Shown here piece by piece: positions 1-12,176 of a stretch of 64,000 nt of DNA (positions are counted from its first letter, which is position 1; every line of letters begins with the position of its first letter). Below the pieces are notes generated by a model that searched no databases, was not told the DNA's origin, and was given only the letters and a program-made list of their open reading frames with translations. The DNA lies in the NCBI GenBank assembly GCA_002189035.1, contig NEEC01000011.1, positions 1,240,001 through 1,304,000 of the forward strand, in the 5' to 3' direction. Made by a program: the position numbers and the translations under genes. The stretch is from Utricularia gibba (Eukaryota; Streptophyta; Magnoliopsida; Lamiales; Lentibulariaceae).

Positions 1-3000
1 TGGGATTTTGAAATATGAAAGAAAGGCGTTGTTGGTTTGCTTTTTAGTGTGATAGGTTTAACAAGGGTATTGCATTGTTTTCATCCTTGGCAGGTGGTTT
101 GGGTTATCAAGAGAGCTTGTGTTGTGTGTTGGGACACTACATACGATGTCATTTTCAGAAGTTTCTTTTTATTGAATACTATTAACATGCATATCCAAAT
201 GATATTGACGAATTTAGCAAAAAAAAAAAAAAAATGAAGTGATTCTAGAAGCTCGATGGGTTAACTAACATATTTAAAACGTGGATGTCCCAAAATTTTA
301 AGAGAGTTTGCTCATTGCAGATTCGATCTTATAATTTGAAAATGATAACTAAGTTGAGATAGATTATGTTTATCCAGACAAATGTCTATGTTTTTTTTCA
401 GTTTTCAATTTTCTGAAGTTTTTTCTACTATCTTGCACTTAAGTCTTTCATTTCATAAAGTAAATAAGAGTAGGTTTACATGGCATTATTAGTCTATACT
501 TAAGACAATCACTCATGAAAATACATTCTACTTATTTGGTAACTTCTAAACTTGGATATATTAAGTTAGTTGTGTTATCAGTTTTTTTGTTCATATAAAC
601 CTTCACAAGTTTTCAGATCATCTGATAAAATTATATTTATTTCCCTTATTATTTAAAGCATACCACACAATATCTAGCCACTCATTCTAAAATAAAGAAA
701 AAATAATATATGAATATATCCATAATTAGAAATTTAAAAATAAGTATAAAAAGAAAGAAATATCGAATCTTATAAATGTTAAATAATTAAGTATGTTGTC
801 ACGTTACTGTTCTTGATATGAAGTAATAACACCTAAGAACTGAAACAAGTTCTTCAATTAGGAAGAAAATTTTTCTTGTTATTCTTTTTAGTTCATCCTC
901 TTCCCCTCTCATAAGGTGTTTGGTTTCGTATCTTATTTGAATGCTTTCAAAATTAATATATCTTTCTTGTGTTTTTTCATTTATCTAAGATATTTTATTT
1001 ATTGCATTTTATATTATTCATAGCCAAAATGTAAAGATTGTATGTAACCTAAATAATCTATCATGTGTCCCTTCTTGTATGATATGCTCGTCAATTAATT
1101 ACATATGAATTAGATATGATTTGTTTCATACTACTACAACTAACACATAGGTAAATGTTAGAAAATATAATATGGATTAAATTGCATTTATGCATAAAAT
1201 TGTAAAAAAATACTAAAATTATTAAAATATTAAAAATATCATATAAAACAACTAATTTAGTTACAAAATATCTTAATTCTATAATAAAAAAATGATTAAA
1301 AAATGTGTGTTATCAGAATTTTGTGATTAATACAAAGTGTAGGAAGCACTATGTAAAGAGCAATACGCAAGTTCAACGCAGCACCGAGTATAGCAATATG
1401 AGGTACTGTGTGCCTCCACAAGTTTAATGTCGCATTGGATAGTGCAGATAGCCACACTTGATAGAAATTGTACTCTTCTGCAAATCCAATGAAATATCGA
1501 ATAGTGTAGATCACGCTATTTAATTGAAACTATATTCTTCTGCACTTTCAATAAAAGGTGGTGGATTTATTCTTATTCATTTGGTGAATCAAAATCCACA
1601 CAAAACCCTAACCAATTGCCCTCTAAGTGCCATCAATGGTATAATTTTAGTTAATAATATCAGGTTTTGAAAAAACTTAAATATAGCATTCTTACATTAA
1701 AAATGAATCATTTTAATCTTCCTGAATGATATCATTTGTGCTCCACCCCGGCTACTGGACTCAGGTGTCCAAAATATATGAAAGTAAGTCTAATTCAGGG
1801 TATTTTAGATAAATGGCCCCTGTTTCACTTGTATCTAATAAAAGTAGACATTGTGTGACTTTGGTTACAAAATTGATCATGATCTAATTTTAAATAATAA
1901 TAATAATACAATCGTTTTTTATATGATTATTTTATTTTATATATAAACATAAATAAATAGTTTTTAATAAAAAATATTATATATTCTATAATATATTAAT
2001 ATAAATATGTATCATAAAATATGCGTTCTATATTTTTTATTATATTATAAAAATAAATATATGTTTTTTAACAAAAAATATATTTTATATTTAAATATAA
2101 TATAATTATATTTCATTATTTAAAAAATATGTTTGATAATTATTTATACGTTGAATAACCAATTTATTTGAATTAATATTTTGAAAATAATTTATCAATT
2201 TTTTTAAAAAAATACTAAGATGAAAAGCTTTAGATATTTGAATATTTTTTTGTAATTGATACTTTTGAAAAATATAAGTTATGAAATTTTAATATTTTAT
2301 ATAAAAGTTAAAAGTATTATTATCAGTTCATTTTTAATAGTAATTATAATTTTTTATATTATTATTATTCTTTGGTAATGAAAGAATGATCATTTTCATA
2401 AGAAATTACATATAGTTACTACTTTTCTCACATACATGTGACAAAGTTGGCCAATTTCTAATAAACTAGTCTAATTCATGTTGGTAAACATCTTAATATC
2501 TTGTGTGCATGCTGGTAGTATTTGCTTATTAATGAGTGGTTGTATTGGATTTCGGGATGTGTACTTTTGAGAGACGAATAAAGGTAATTATTAAATTGGG
2601 ACCTTTGAGGAAAAAATGAAATATTATTCAAGTAATATTGATTTACACATATAATTCGTTATACAATATATAATCTGAAAAGCGTCACCGAGACGCGTCA
2701 TTACACCTTTCCTGATTTTCTTACTCGATAAAAATTCTGTCACCAAGACAAAAAAAAATGGCAACGCCTTCACCAGTGAGACGACTCGTACGGCCATGGC
2801 GGGGAGACGTACAGACGAGAGGGGCGCACCCCACCCCACCCCACATGTTTCTGAAATTGTATTTATGGCCCCAACTTCTCTCTTTATTATTTATTACCCG
2901 GCGCGGGTGATATTTTCTAATTCTCTTTTCTTTTGGGGTTTTTATTAATGGTTTCTCTGCCCCACCAACACCACCATTTTTTTTCCATCAAGTCGCTCAC

Positions 3001-3095
3001 CCACCCCCAGTTGTTGTTTCTCAGAGCGATGCTTCTGCGTCTGCTTCTTCTCCGCCGTTGCACCCACCCAGCTTCCACTTATCAGAGAAAGGACG
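1..3095. other. AT-rich intergenic region upstream of the receptor kinase
   Basis: I see no supportable gene. The stretch is AT-rich with many poly-A and poly-T runs (one A run at about 219-233). From about 2,690 it becomes more GC-rich, with a CCCCA-type repeat at about 2828-2848, and this last part probably holds the promoter and 5' leader of the receptor kinase that starts at 3096. Short open frames on either strand lack any recognisable domain. Confidence 0.6.
1437..1560. repeat. Imperfect tandem duplication, about 62-bp unit, two copies
   Basis: Two adjacent segments begin GGATAGTGCAGATAG and GAATAGTGTAGATCA. Each continues with a similar block around ATTCTTCTGCA/TACTCTTCTGCA and ends near AATGAAAT/AATAAAAG. 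They are diverged, so the duplication is old. No coding function is visible. Confidence 0.55.
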
Positions 3096-5368
3096 ATGGA
3101 GCGGAGTTCTAGGGACGCAATGCCGTCGATTTTTGGCGGAAAGATTCCTCTTTTGCTGCTCCCTTTTCTTAGCTTTCTCCTTCTGGCTTCCGCTTCAGAT
3201 CTGTCGACGGACAGGGCCGCGCTCCTTGCTCTCCGCTCCGCCGTTGGTGGTCGCACTCTTTTCTGGAACGCTTCAAGCCCTAGCCCATGTGACTGGCAGG
3301 GTGTTTTTTGTGACGGCGGCCGCGTTGTGACGCTACGTCTTCCCGCTGCTTCTCTCTTTGGTGTTCTTCCCGCTAACACCGTTTCGGATTTGACTTCACT
3401 GCGGACGCTGAGCCTCCGTCTCAATCATCTCAGTGGTCCTCTTCCCAGTGACCTTTCGAAGCTTTCTGAGCTCCGCAATCTCTATTTGCAGGGGAATCAG
3501 TTCACAGGCTCTGTGCCGGATTCTGTTCTTTCGCTGCATTCTCTCGTGCGGTTAAATCTCGCGTCTAACGATTTTTCGGGTGAAATACCATCTGGGTTTA
3601 ACAATTTATCGCATTTGCGAACGCTTTATTTGGAGAACAACCGCTTCAATGGGAATCTACCCCATTTAGAGCTTCCTAATCTTTCGCAGTTCAACGTTTC
3701 GTTTAACAATTTGACTGGTTCTGTACCCAGAGGGCTGGATTCAAACCCTAAAGATGCTTTTTTAGGGACTTCTCTTTGTGGCAAGCCTCTTGACAATGTT
3801 TGCCTTGGAAGTACTTCAGAAACTCCGCCAACCTCTCCTACGCAATCCCCAAGCACAATCTCGAGTTCAGGGAAAAAGAAGCTTTCCGGCGGTGCAATTG
3901 CTGGCATTGTGATTGGCTCAATCGTGGGCTTCATTTTGCTGTTGCTAGTTTTGCTTGTTTTATGTAGGAAAAGAAAGGGAAGCAGCGCTAGGTCCGTAGA
4001 CATTGCTGCGATAAAGAATCAAGAAGCCGAAGGTCGGGAAAAACCCATCGTTGAACCAGAAAATGGTAATGCGGGTAGTGGTTTTTCAGTGCCAGCAGCT
4101 GCTGCGGCTGCCTTGAATGCCACTGGGCATACAAAACCTGAACATGGAGCGAGTTCTGCTCCTAAGAATTTGGTGTTTTTCGGAAATACTCGCAGGGTGT
4201 TTGATTTGGAGGAGTTGCTCAGAGCTTCCGCCGAAGTTCTGGGTAAAGGAACATTCTCCACTGCTTATAAAGCCGTGTTGGAGATCGGGACAGTTGTAGT
4301 TGTTAAGAGATTGAAAGATGTTAATCTTTCTGAAAGGGAGTTCAAGGAGAAAATTGAAAGTATTGGAGATATGGATCATGAGAATCTCGTTCCTGTTCTT
4401 GCTTACTATTACAGTGGCGAGGAGAAGCTTCTTGTTTATGAATACATGCCTGTGGGAAGTCTCTCTGCTCTCCTTCATGGTAAGTCATGATTCCATCTAG
4501 GCACCCTGAATCCGCTGTCACAATGCTTGATTTCAATTTCATCCGCATTCGAGTGTCTTGCGTTTCTTTATTTTGATGGTTCGAGTTTTAGAGACCACGT
4601 CAGGGTGTTGCTGTCACAATGCCTAGATTAGAATTCTCGAATTCAGTTTCTCCTGCGTTTGTCTTGCGCATCTTGAATCTTGGTTTGGGTAGCTCTTGAT
4701 GCGTCTGCTGCGCCTTCTTACAATTGTGTTGCCTGTTGCCTGTTGCCTGGTTGATGTGCAGGGAACAAAGGCGCTGGCAGGACTCCATTGAACTGGGGAA
4801 TGCGCATCAGCATTGCTCTTGGAGCGGCAAGGGGGATCGAGTATCTCCATTTTCAGGGTCCAAATGTATCCCATGGTAACATAAAATCATCCAACATACT
4901 CCTCACGAAGACGTACGAGGCTCGCGTTTCAGACTTCGGCCTCAACCAGCTCGTGGGTCCTCCATCCTCTCCAACGCGAATGTCCGGGTATCGCGCCCCG
5001 AGGTCACCGACCCTCGGAGAGTTTCTCAGAAGGCTGATGTCTACAGCTTCGGCGTGCTGCTACTGGAGCTTCTCACCGGGAAAGCTCCCACCTTTGCAGT
5101 CTCGAACGAGGAGGGAGTGGACCTGCCGCGGTGGGTGCATTCCGTGGTACGGGAGGAAGTGAGCACGGAAGTGTTTGATGTCGAGCTCCTGCGCTACCAG
5201 AACGTTGAGGAGGAGATGGTGCAGCTGCTGCAACTTGGGATCGACTGCACGGCACAGTTCCCTGACAAACGGCCGTCGATCTCGGAGGCGGCCAAGCGAA
5301 TCCAAGAGATCAAGCGGTCGAGCTTCCTGGGGCAGTCGGATCGAGTGAGCGAAACGAGCATGAACTGA
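3096..5368 (+). CDS. LRR receptor-like kinase, RKL1/RLK902-like, with a frameshift in exon 2
   Basis: Probable plasma-membrane leucine-rich-repeat receptor-like kinase of the RKL1/RLK902 (LRR III) type. Exon 1 is 3096..4479 and exon 2 is 4762..5368; the intron starts GTAAGT and ends GTGCAG, giving [15 protein letters not shown] across the splice. Residues 1-33 look like a signal peptide, followed by an LRR N-cap ([17 protein letters not shown]), about five LRRs (80-225), a Ser/Pro/Thr linker, a membrane segment near 267-290 followed by CRKRK, then the kinase domain from about 368. The G-loop is GKGTFS and the VAIK lysine is in VVVKRLK. HRD is replaced by HGN ([13 protein letters not shown]) while DFG is kept, as is usual in this often catalytically weak family. 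A base is missing at about 4998-5000: the frame reads GYRAP, then changes just where APEVTDP is expected, and the remaining kinase plus C-tail lie in the +1 frame to the stop at 5366-5368. Either this is an error in the CCCC run or the allele is truncated. A second Met at 3120 is an alternative start. The family is certain; the function is inferred. Confidence 0.9.
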
Positions 5369-5895
5369 GTCGTCTCTGAATCGTGGGCATTAGAGAGCAG
5401 CATCAGCTGCAGCCATCTGTTGTCGTCTTGTTAGTGGAAGCAGCAGCCCCCTCCCCCATGTCTTGTTTCCTTCTTCCTTCAATCTCTTCTCAGCACACTT
5501 GTATTTTTATACTTTGAAGATGGCTTTTGCACCCTCCTCTCCCTCACTGCGTGTATAGAGATACTCAAGGGAGGTTCAAATTATTCCAGTCCCCTTTCGA
5601 GTTTTTGCAGGGGTATATTTGACTTGATTAGGATATTATTTGATATTTTAATATCCTATTTTGTTTTTACCACAATAGCAAAAAAGAATATTCAAAATCT
5701 ATTAGAAATTTATAGACCCACAAGAAATATATATTTACAAATGTAAGAACTTTTGAAAAAATTATATGATGAAATTGAATTATCCGATAATTCAGAAAAA
5801 ACATATATTGAAAATTAATACTAGGTAGGGGTAAGGATATCCATATAGGTGGTACTATTGGGTTTAATTAAACAAATTTGCCGTGGGCCCAATGC

Positions 5896-5923
5896 AGCCC
5901 AGCCCAGCCCAGCCCAGCCCAGG
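5896..5923. repeat. (GCCCA)n microsatellite
   Basis: More than five uninterrupted GCCCA units are read directly in the sequence. GCCCA-type motifs can act in plant promoters, but no gene start is visible next to this one, so it is called only as a simple repeat. Confidence 0.85.
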
Positions 5924-8900
5924 CCATGTAGTTGGTCTGAATTTGCACAAACTAATATTTGTTTTTTGGTAGAGTTGAAATGAAGTGATGCTCCCACCAG
6001 CACCACATCACATCTACTAAAGTGGGGATTTCTTTTCCTTTTCGTCACTGGTTCCCCTTCACTTTTCTTCTTTGGGAGAAACCTTTCCAATCTCCCCATG
6101 TGCCCTTGGAAGCATCTCGTTGAGACTTGAGAGCTGAGAGGCCAAAATGGGAATCATAAACCTCCACCTGCTCGTCGCAACATTCTTGACGCAAGGTTGG
6201 CTTTTTGATCCTCAGACAGCTATAAAGCACACGTGTAAAAGGATTTGGAAGAACTCGATAGCATAAGTACAGAAAATAGTATATTCTCATTAATTATAAT
6301 GCATGGTTTTCCTAATCCATTTTTTATAACATACTAATATATTTCATATATGTTAACTAATATACATCTGTCACCATATTTTAACGCTTCTTCCTTAAAA
6401 TGCATCATCATCATGTGTACAAGTACGTAGCTCTACTATGTTCAAGTGTCAAATGTTTGATTGACAAAGTGAAGATGTCTACCAACTAATGTACCATATG
6501 TTTCATTTTCTCATGAAGCCTTAATTTTTTATGATGTAGATATGTAGATGACTGATTTGTTAGCATAGAGTAACTAAATAGGTGTTTGTACCACCCATTG
6601 GAAATCTCATAGCAATAAAGCTAATCAATTGATTTCTACATTAGCTACCACCACACTCCTATACTTTAATTACCTTCAAATCTTTATCACGTTATAATTT
6701 GTGAATTTGTGTTGGTATCTCTGCCATGTAACTCAATGCATTCACGTTATAATTTCAAAACTTGTCAAACCATCTATTAAATTCATGCTGAATGCAAGCA
6801 TGAGCAGCCTTCCAGGCACTTTGTTGAGCACAAGTTGTTGATAATATGTTTGAGATAATAATAATAGTAATGAAAAAAAAATACAGTTAAATCTAAACTA
6901 AAAACAGTCCATAACATTATGGAATAAAATAATTTAAAAATATATAACCTAAATATTTGGAAACATCATGTGCAATATCAATAACATTGAACTTCTACCA
7001 AAACTTAAGGTAGAAGTATTGTTTTCAAAATATATTATAATTAGAATTATTTTTAAACACGAGTGAAGAATTTATTATATAAGTAGAAAATTGAACCTAA
7101 TCGAAAGAAAAATAGAAATAATACACTTGAAAGTGATGAGACTACTTTATTCAAGTTGGTCTAGTTTGAGTAGATTAAACTCAATATTAAAGACTTCATT
7201 ATATTATTGATTGTCTCATAATCTTTTAAGAATCTTTTGATTCTTTCGTACTTTTGATTTAGTGATTGTCCCGAGTGAAATCTTTGGAGGGTTACCTTTT
7301 TTCCTTCATCTTTATTGTGTTCATTTTTGTCATCTATGATCTCATTATAATTTGTATCAAAATGTGAAACCTACAAGTGATTTAAAGACTAGAATGTGGA
7401 AAAAAATAGGTAATGAAAGACCTTTTAAATATAATAGCTAAAAGAACAGTTTATAGAACATAAGGTAAAATTAATTATTTGAAGGGTAAAATAGGTACAA
7501 GAGTTTTTTGATATAATTATACTAATCTACTAAAAAAATTACACTATAAATCAGGATTTAAATAAATACTATTACAAAACTTGTTTTTATCTAAGCTGGG
7601 GAAAATTTAAAATCCAGACCTACTACTAAACAAGCCCTAATTGACTCTAGATTCATTTCCAATTTATATAGTGCCTAACGATCATATTTCTTCCCTTAGA
7701 TGGAAGAATTGAAGTTCTTATCAATGCCTTAAAAGACATATCAATTTCATCCCACAATTCTCATTTAACGTTGATATAAAGAAAAAAAAGCTCTCAAAAG
7801 ATTCTTCTTTATGGAATTCAAAATGAGCGACATAATTGGAAAAATCTTATCAATACCATTCACAATAGTTGTTGATTGATTTCTCCTATTTTGCAAGTAT
7901 AGTGGCATCCGCACAAGTGGGTTTATTGGGTAAGACTAAGGGGCGTATTATTGTGCCATGAATATGGCTTAGGAAATTTTGGCCGGGTAATGCTGTATAC
8001 ATAGCTTTTGAACATGCTGCGCTGCATAAATATGGTCATCTAGAAAATTGGAAGTAAATGAGGGGGGAGTCGACGATGTTAGTGAAGGCCATTCAACAAA
8101 AGAACAATAAGATAAAGCAACAAAGTAGATCGTTATGCCTTCAATATTGTGAAAAATTAGATCATGCATTCATATGCATGGTTTTCCTAATCTATTCTTC
8201 ATATATGCTAATTTATTTCATATATGTTAACTACAATTATGGTAAAACGTACACCTATGATAATGTAAGTTTTTTACAATATCTTAACAAGGTTTTTTTT
8301 AGCAACATATGTGTTACATCAACATTGTTTTCTTACAAATGACAAGGGAAATATCCATCAATGAGGTTCACAAATATTGAGATTCAAACTTCCTATATTA
8401 CTTATCAACTTATGAATTGCTTAGAATTTGAGTTTGGGAGTTCTAACTTGCATATTTGGAACATGAAACCATCCACTAGATCAAGTTATGACTCCTTTAG
8501 TTTTGTCGTCCCACATCTTAAACATGTGTGGTATCCAAATTGGGTAGTATGCTTTTAGAGTTTTGATGGGGGGAATCGGTATTTTATTATTATTATATTT
8601 ATTTTTACACTTGTTAAAAAATAAAATTATATAAAACATAACAATAATTCAGTATTTAATTTACAAATGTCATCAGCAGCTTCCTTCCCCATGCAGGATG
8701 AAAGATGAAGTGCCGTCCAACATCACATTGTGAGGTGCACGTAACAATGGTGATTAGCACCCATGTAGATTGTGGCCTCACCACCTCAGGAAGCCAAGAT
8801 GGGAAGGAGCTGCACACATCAGGAACATTCAAAATGCATTAATTGAATTTAATATTTATAAATCAAATATTGAATTGCCTATATTTAATTTAAAACTAAA

Positions 8901-9873
8901 TATATATTAATAATCCTATACTTACAAACCTAATATTACGATACAAATTTTAAACAAGTTACAAACATTTATATACTCATCAAATACGCAGTACCCATTC
9001 ATAAATCCTAAAGGCTAAAAGTATGCTTGGAGGAGGGAGACCTTGCGATAAAACAGGAGTGTTTTCAATTTGGGATTTAAAATCGAACTGGTATGAAACC
9101 GGTTCGGTTCAAAAGGTGAGTTTGATCGGTGAAATTTAAATTAATAAAAAATATTATAATTTTTAAAAAGATTGTGTTAAATATTAATAAATTATTAATG
9201 ACAAAAATCAGATATTAATAATGTAATAGATATATTTAATAAGTTGCATATTGAAATTTTTTTGTATATACAAAGAGAGTATAAAACTTATTATTCAAAA
9301 TAAATTATAATTATTTTCGACTACAGTAAATGATACGATCATCAAATTGAAATACATTTTAAAACAAAATTTTGATAAAAATAATATATATATATATATC
9401 ATACTAAATTCATACTTTTTAAACCCTAGTTTTTTATTATTTTTTAATTTTGAAAAATTAAAATTTAAGGTTTAGAAAAAATGTATATAAAAAACCGATA
9501 ATCGGACTTCGATTAACCGGTAAATTGTCGAAAACATAGTTAAGCAGTAAGCTGTGTTATTGTGAATAGTTTGATCCCCGTAAGGTTGACTTAGAAGGCT
9601 TTTTAGGCACAAGTCGTTGAAGGCGTAGGATGGGGGGGAACAGGCCACGTGCACTTTACATCCAAAAAGAGAACTTCTCTGGAGAGAAAGTCGAAGAGAA
9701 GACAGTCGAAGGGCATCAAATCTAAAAGATGGAAAAAAAGCCCCTTTACGAAAAGAAAGAAAGAAAAACAACAACCATTATTCTCTTCTCTTCCCTTCTA
9801 TTGACGTTCGGCCCCATGCTTCTTCATCACTCCCTCCCACTCCCCGCCTCCCCCAGCTTTGAATGCACATAAA

Positions 9874-9947
9874 GCAGCAGCAGCAGCAGCAGCCTTTGTC
9901 ACCTCTCTTCTCTTCTCCTCTCCTCTCCTCTCCTCTCCTCTCCTCTA
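9874..9947. repeat. CAG microsatellite followed by a CT-rich tract
   Basis: About six CAG units (9874-9892) are followed within 12 bases by a pure pyrimidine tract of CTCTT and CTCTC units (9903-9947). GA/CT tracts are the kind of sequence bound by BBR/BPC proteins, one of which is encoded at 16.6 kb, but a link here would be speculation. Confidence 0.85.
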
Positions 9948-12176
9948 GCCTGGAGAAATCTGTCTGTGTGTCTTTTATCCCTCCTGCAGTACACAAACTG
10001 TAACTCTTAACTCGCACAATGAATGAAAAGTTGCGTGGACAGTCAATAGCAGTTAGCACGCATGCCCATATAAACAAACCACGATTTGATCAAGTATCTC
10101 AACACCCGTAATGGAGACTGCACTGCACTCACTGGGTCTACAGGCCTATGAATAAATAATTCGATAATGGTTCTGTGTTTTTTAGTGAGTGGACCTCTTA
10201 CTTGGTAAATCATGTTGTCTCTCTGGGCGTTGTGCATAAACAAAAACACACCTATTGACTATCTGCTACGGCTTATCCGAACATCATCCCTGAACTCTAT
10301 TCGTCTCATCAGTGGCCGTACCAGCAGACAGCCCAGGTTGGATGCTCTCGTATCTCTTCCTATACTTGTCCTATGTCAGGCTCGCATGAAACACGTAATA
10401 GAGTTGATGAACTCTTTCAGTTCGCTAGGAGTGTGCATCAGCTCATAACTCAGGAGGGATTAGCTGCGATTTCTACACGTCACCTACGCGATTCATCCAA
10501 ATCTAGAATCAAACGCTACCTGCAAGTAGCAACTACTAACTTTTCGCGTTGCCTATCAGCATCCATTTTAGCCCCCTAACTTACCAAGAAGAAAAGGAAT
10601 TTGAAGTCCCAAGAAGAGGAACATGAAGCCTACCCATTCGTTCTCATATTCTCATTTAGAATTTCTCTCGTTCTCCCTCTTCAGAACAAAGAGTAAACAT
10701 ACAATGATTGAATGACAAACATCTTATGTAATAAAAGTCTTCCATTTTCAGACACGAGACAATCTTCCAAAACACAGTTTTTTTTCCTTGTATGCTAAAA
10801 CATGCTTGCTTTCAATGGAGTAGACGATGATTTTTCACAAGTCCTGTGACTAAAAACTGAGAAAACAGTAAGAAAAAACTAAAGTGAGGGATAAAGCAGG
10901 AGTGGTCCTAGCAGAATGTCGAACGAGTGGATGAAAACAATTCTCAGATCTCAGCGATGCAGCCAACAGCCAGTTAAGATGATTTTTCTGCACAATCTCT
11001 CCTTCTGGGGCACACACAAACACATGATGCTGGCCGCACTTCACATTTTCTTTTACCGCTTTACTCTTTCTTGCACGCACACACACACACAACTTTTGAA
11101 ACCAGAAAGTTATTATTCTCCCTTCTTCCCTTTCCTCCACGGGTTGAGCTGAGAATTTCTTTTTGGTTTCTAGTGTTCATTTACTGTCACAAGGCATATT
11201 CTTTCGACCGTCTAATTGTTGCAATTACCTATGAATTTACCTTTGACTCGTGCTTGTGCAGATCCATTGGATCGAAGAGTTTTATTTTTTTAATCGGTCT
11301 AAGGTAGCGCAAGAAATATGGGGTGAATATGTAATTCTGAACAGTAGGAACAAGTTGGAGCGGAGGGGGATGGGACGAAGAGAAGATGACAAGGATGTCG
11401 ATAATTGGTGGATGAGAGCGACGAGACGAAGATTGGGCACTGAAAATCATGCTGTCCTTCAATAAATGCCCTCGCGCCTGCCCATATAATGCCCGCAGCT
11501 GATGCTGCAGCTGCAGTTGCAGGAGAAACTCATCCTCGTCACGTTCCTATCGATACCTCCAAGCCCCCTCCCTCCTCCATTTACCGATATTCATTCGTTC
11601 TAATTCCCCGCTTGAAAGTTTTGAAAATCATATCTTTTTTTCGTGTATCATCAAATCCAATCGGTCACACCTACTCCATGTTAACCTAAAAATAAACATG
11701 TTTCCCTTCGATTCATTGGGTGATTTTTTTCTCAGATCCTTGATCAAGACATTTTCATGTATTGAACCCAACTTGAGATGGGTTTCCTGCTAAAAGGCAT
11801 TTCGATTACAAGTGCAACTCAACAAGCCTACACAATTATCAATTTGGTGCTTCTTTAACAACACTTGGAGATGCTTTTCAACTTTATGTTTTTACTGCAA
11901 CACTTGTCTGGGAAAGCAAATAATGCCATCTATCAACAAGATGCCTTTCATTGCCACGAAGGGTTCAAAAGGTAATGAAAGAGAATAAGCTTGCAAATCC
12001 AGCAAAAGAAATCATATAAATGAATCGCACAGTACACTAAGAAGCCAGGAGAAAAATACAACACAGACATTATTGCAGAATGTATGCACATAAATAAAAA
12101 CAAAGCATGGAATAGCTGAGGGTAAAACTCGATATTCCTCACGGTAAAAAGGTAAAAAGAGAAAACTTTAATGTTT

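Larger units (their letters stand above)
5369..12176. other. Intergenic region between the receptor kinase and the IDD gene
   Basis: I find no supportable gene in this 6.8 kb. The first 200 bases are the probable 3' UTR of the receptor kinase. The 6,300-9,500 part is very AT-rich. The 9,590-11,700 part is richer in GC and more complex, with simple repeats and several short open frames on both strands, but none shows a domain or consistent codon use; an untranslated transcript is possible but unproven. The last few hundred bases would hold the 3' UTR of the minus-strand IDD gene. Confidence 0.5.

Noticed and set aside
2945-3424. 159-codon antisense frame over the start of the receptor kinase
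   Set aside because: It is Arg/Ser-rich with no domain and mirrors the coding strand of a real exon.
9080-9530. AACCGGTTCGGTTC-rich stretch as another hAT-type MITE
   Set aside because: Similar motifs occur at both sides, but I could not find paired ends or a target duplication.
9778-11689. Several 70-100 codon frames on both strands as small genes
   Set aside because: They are low in complexity where long, have no domain and overlap one another; no splice-linked series could be built.
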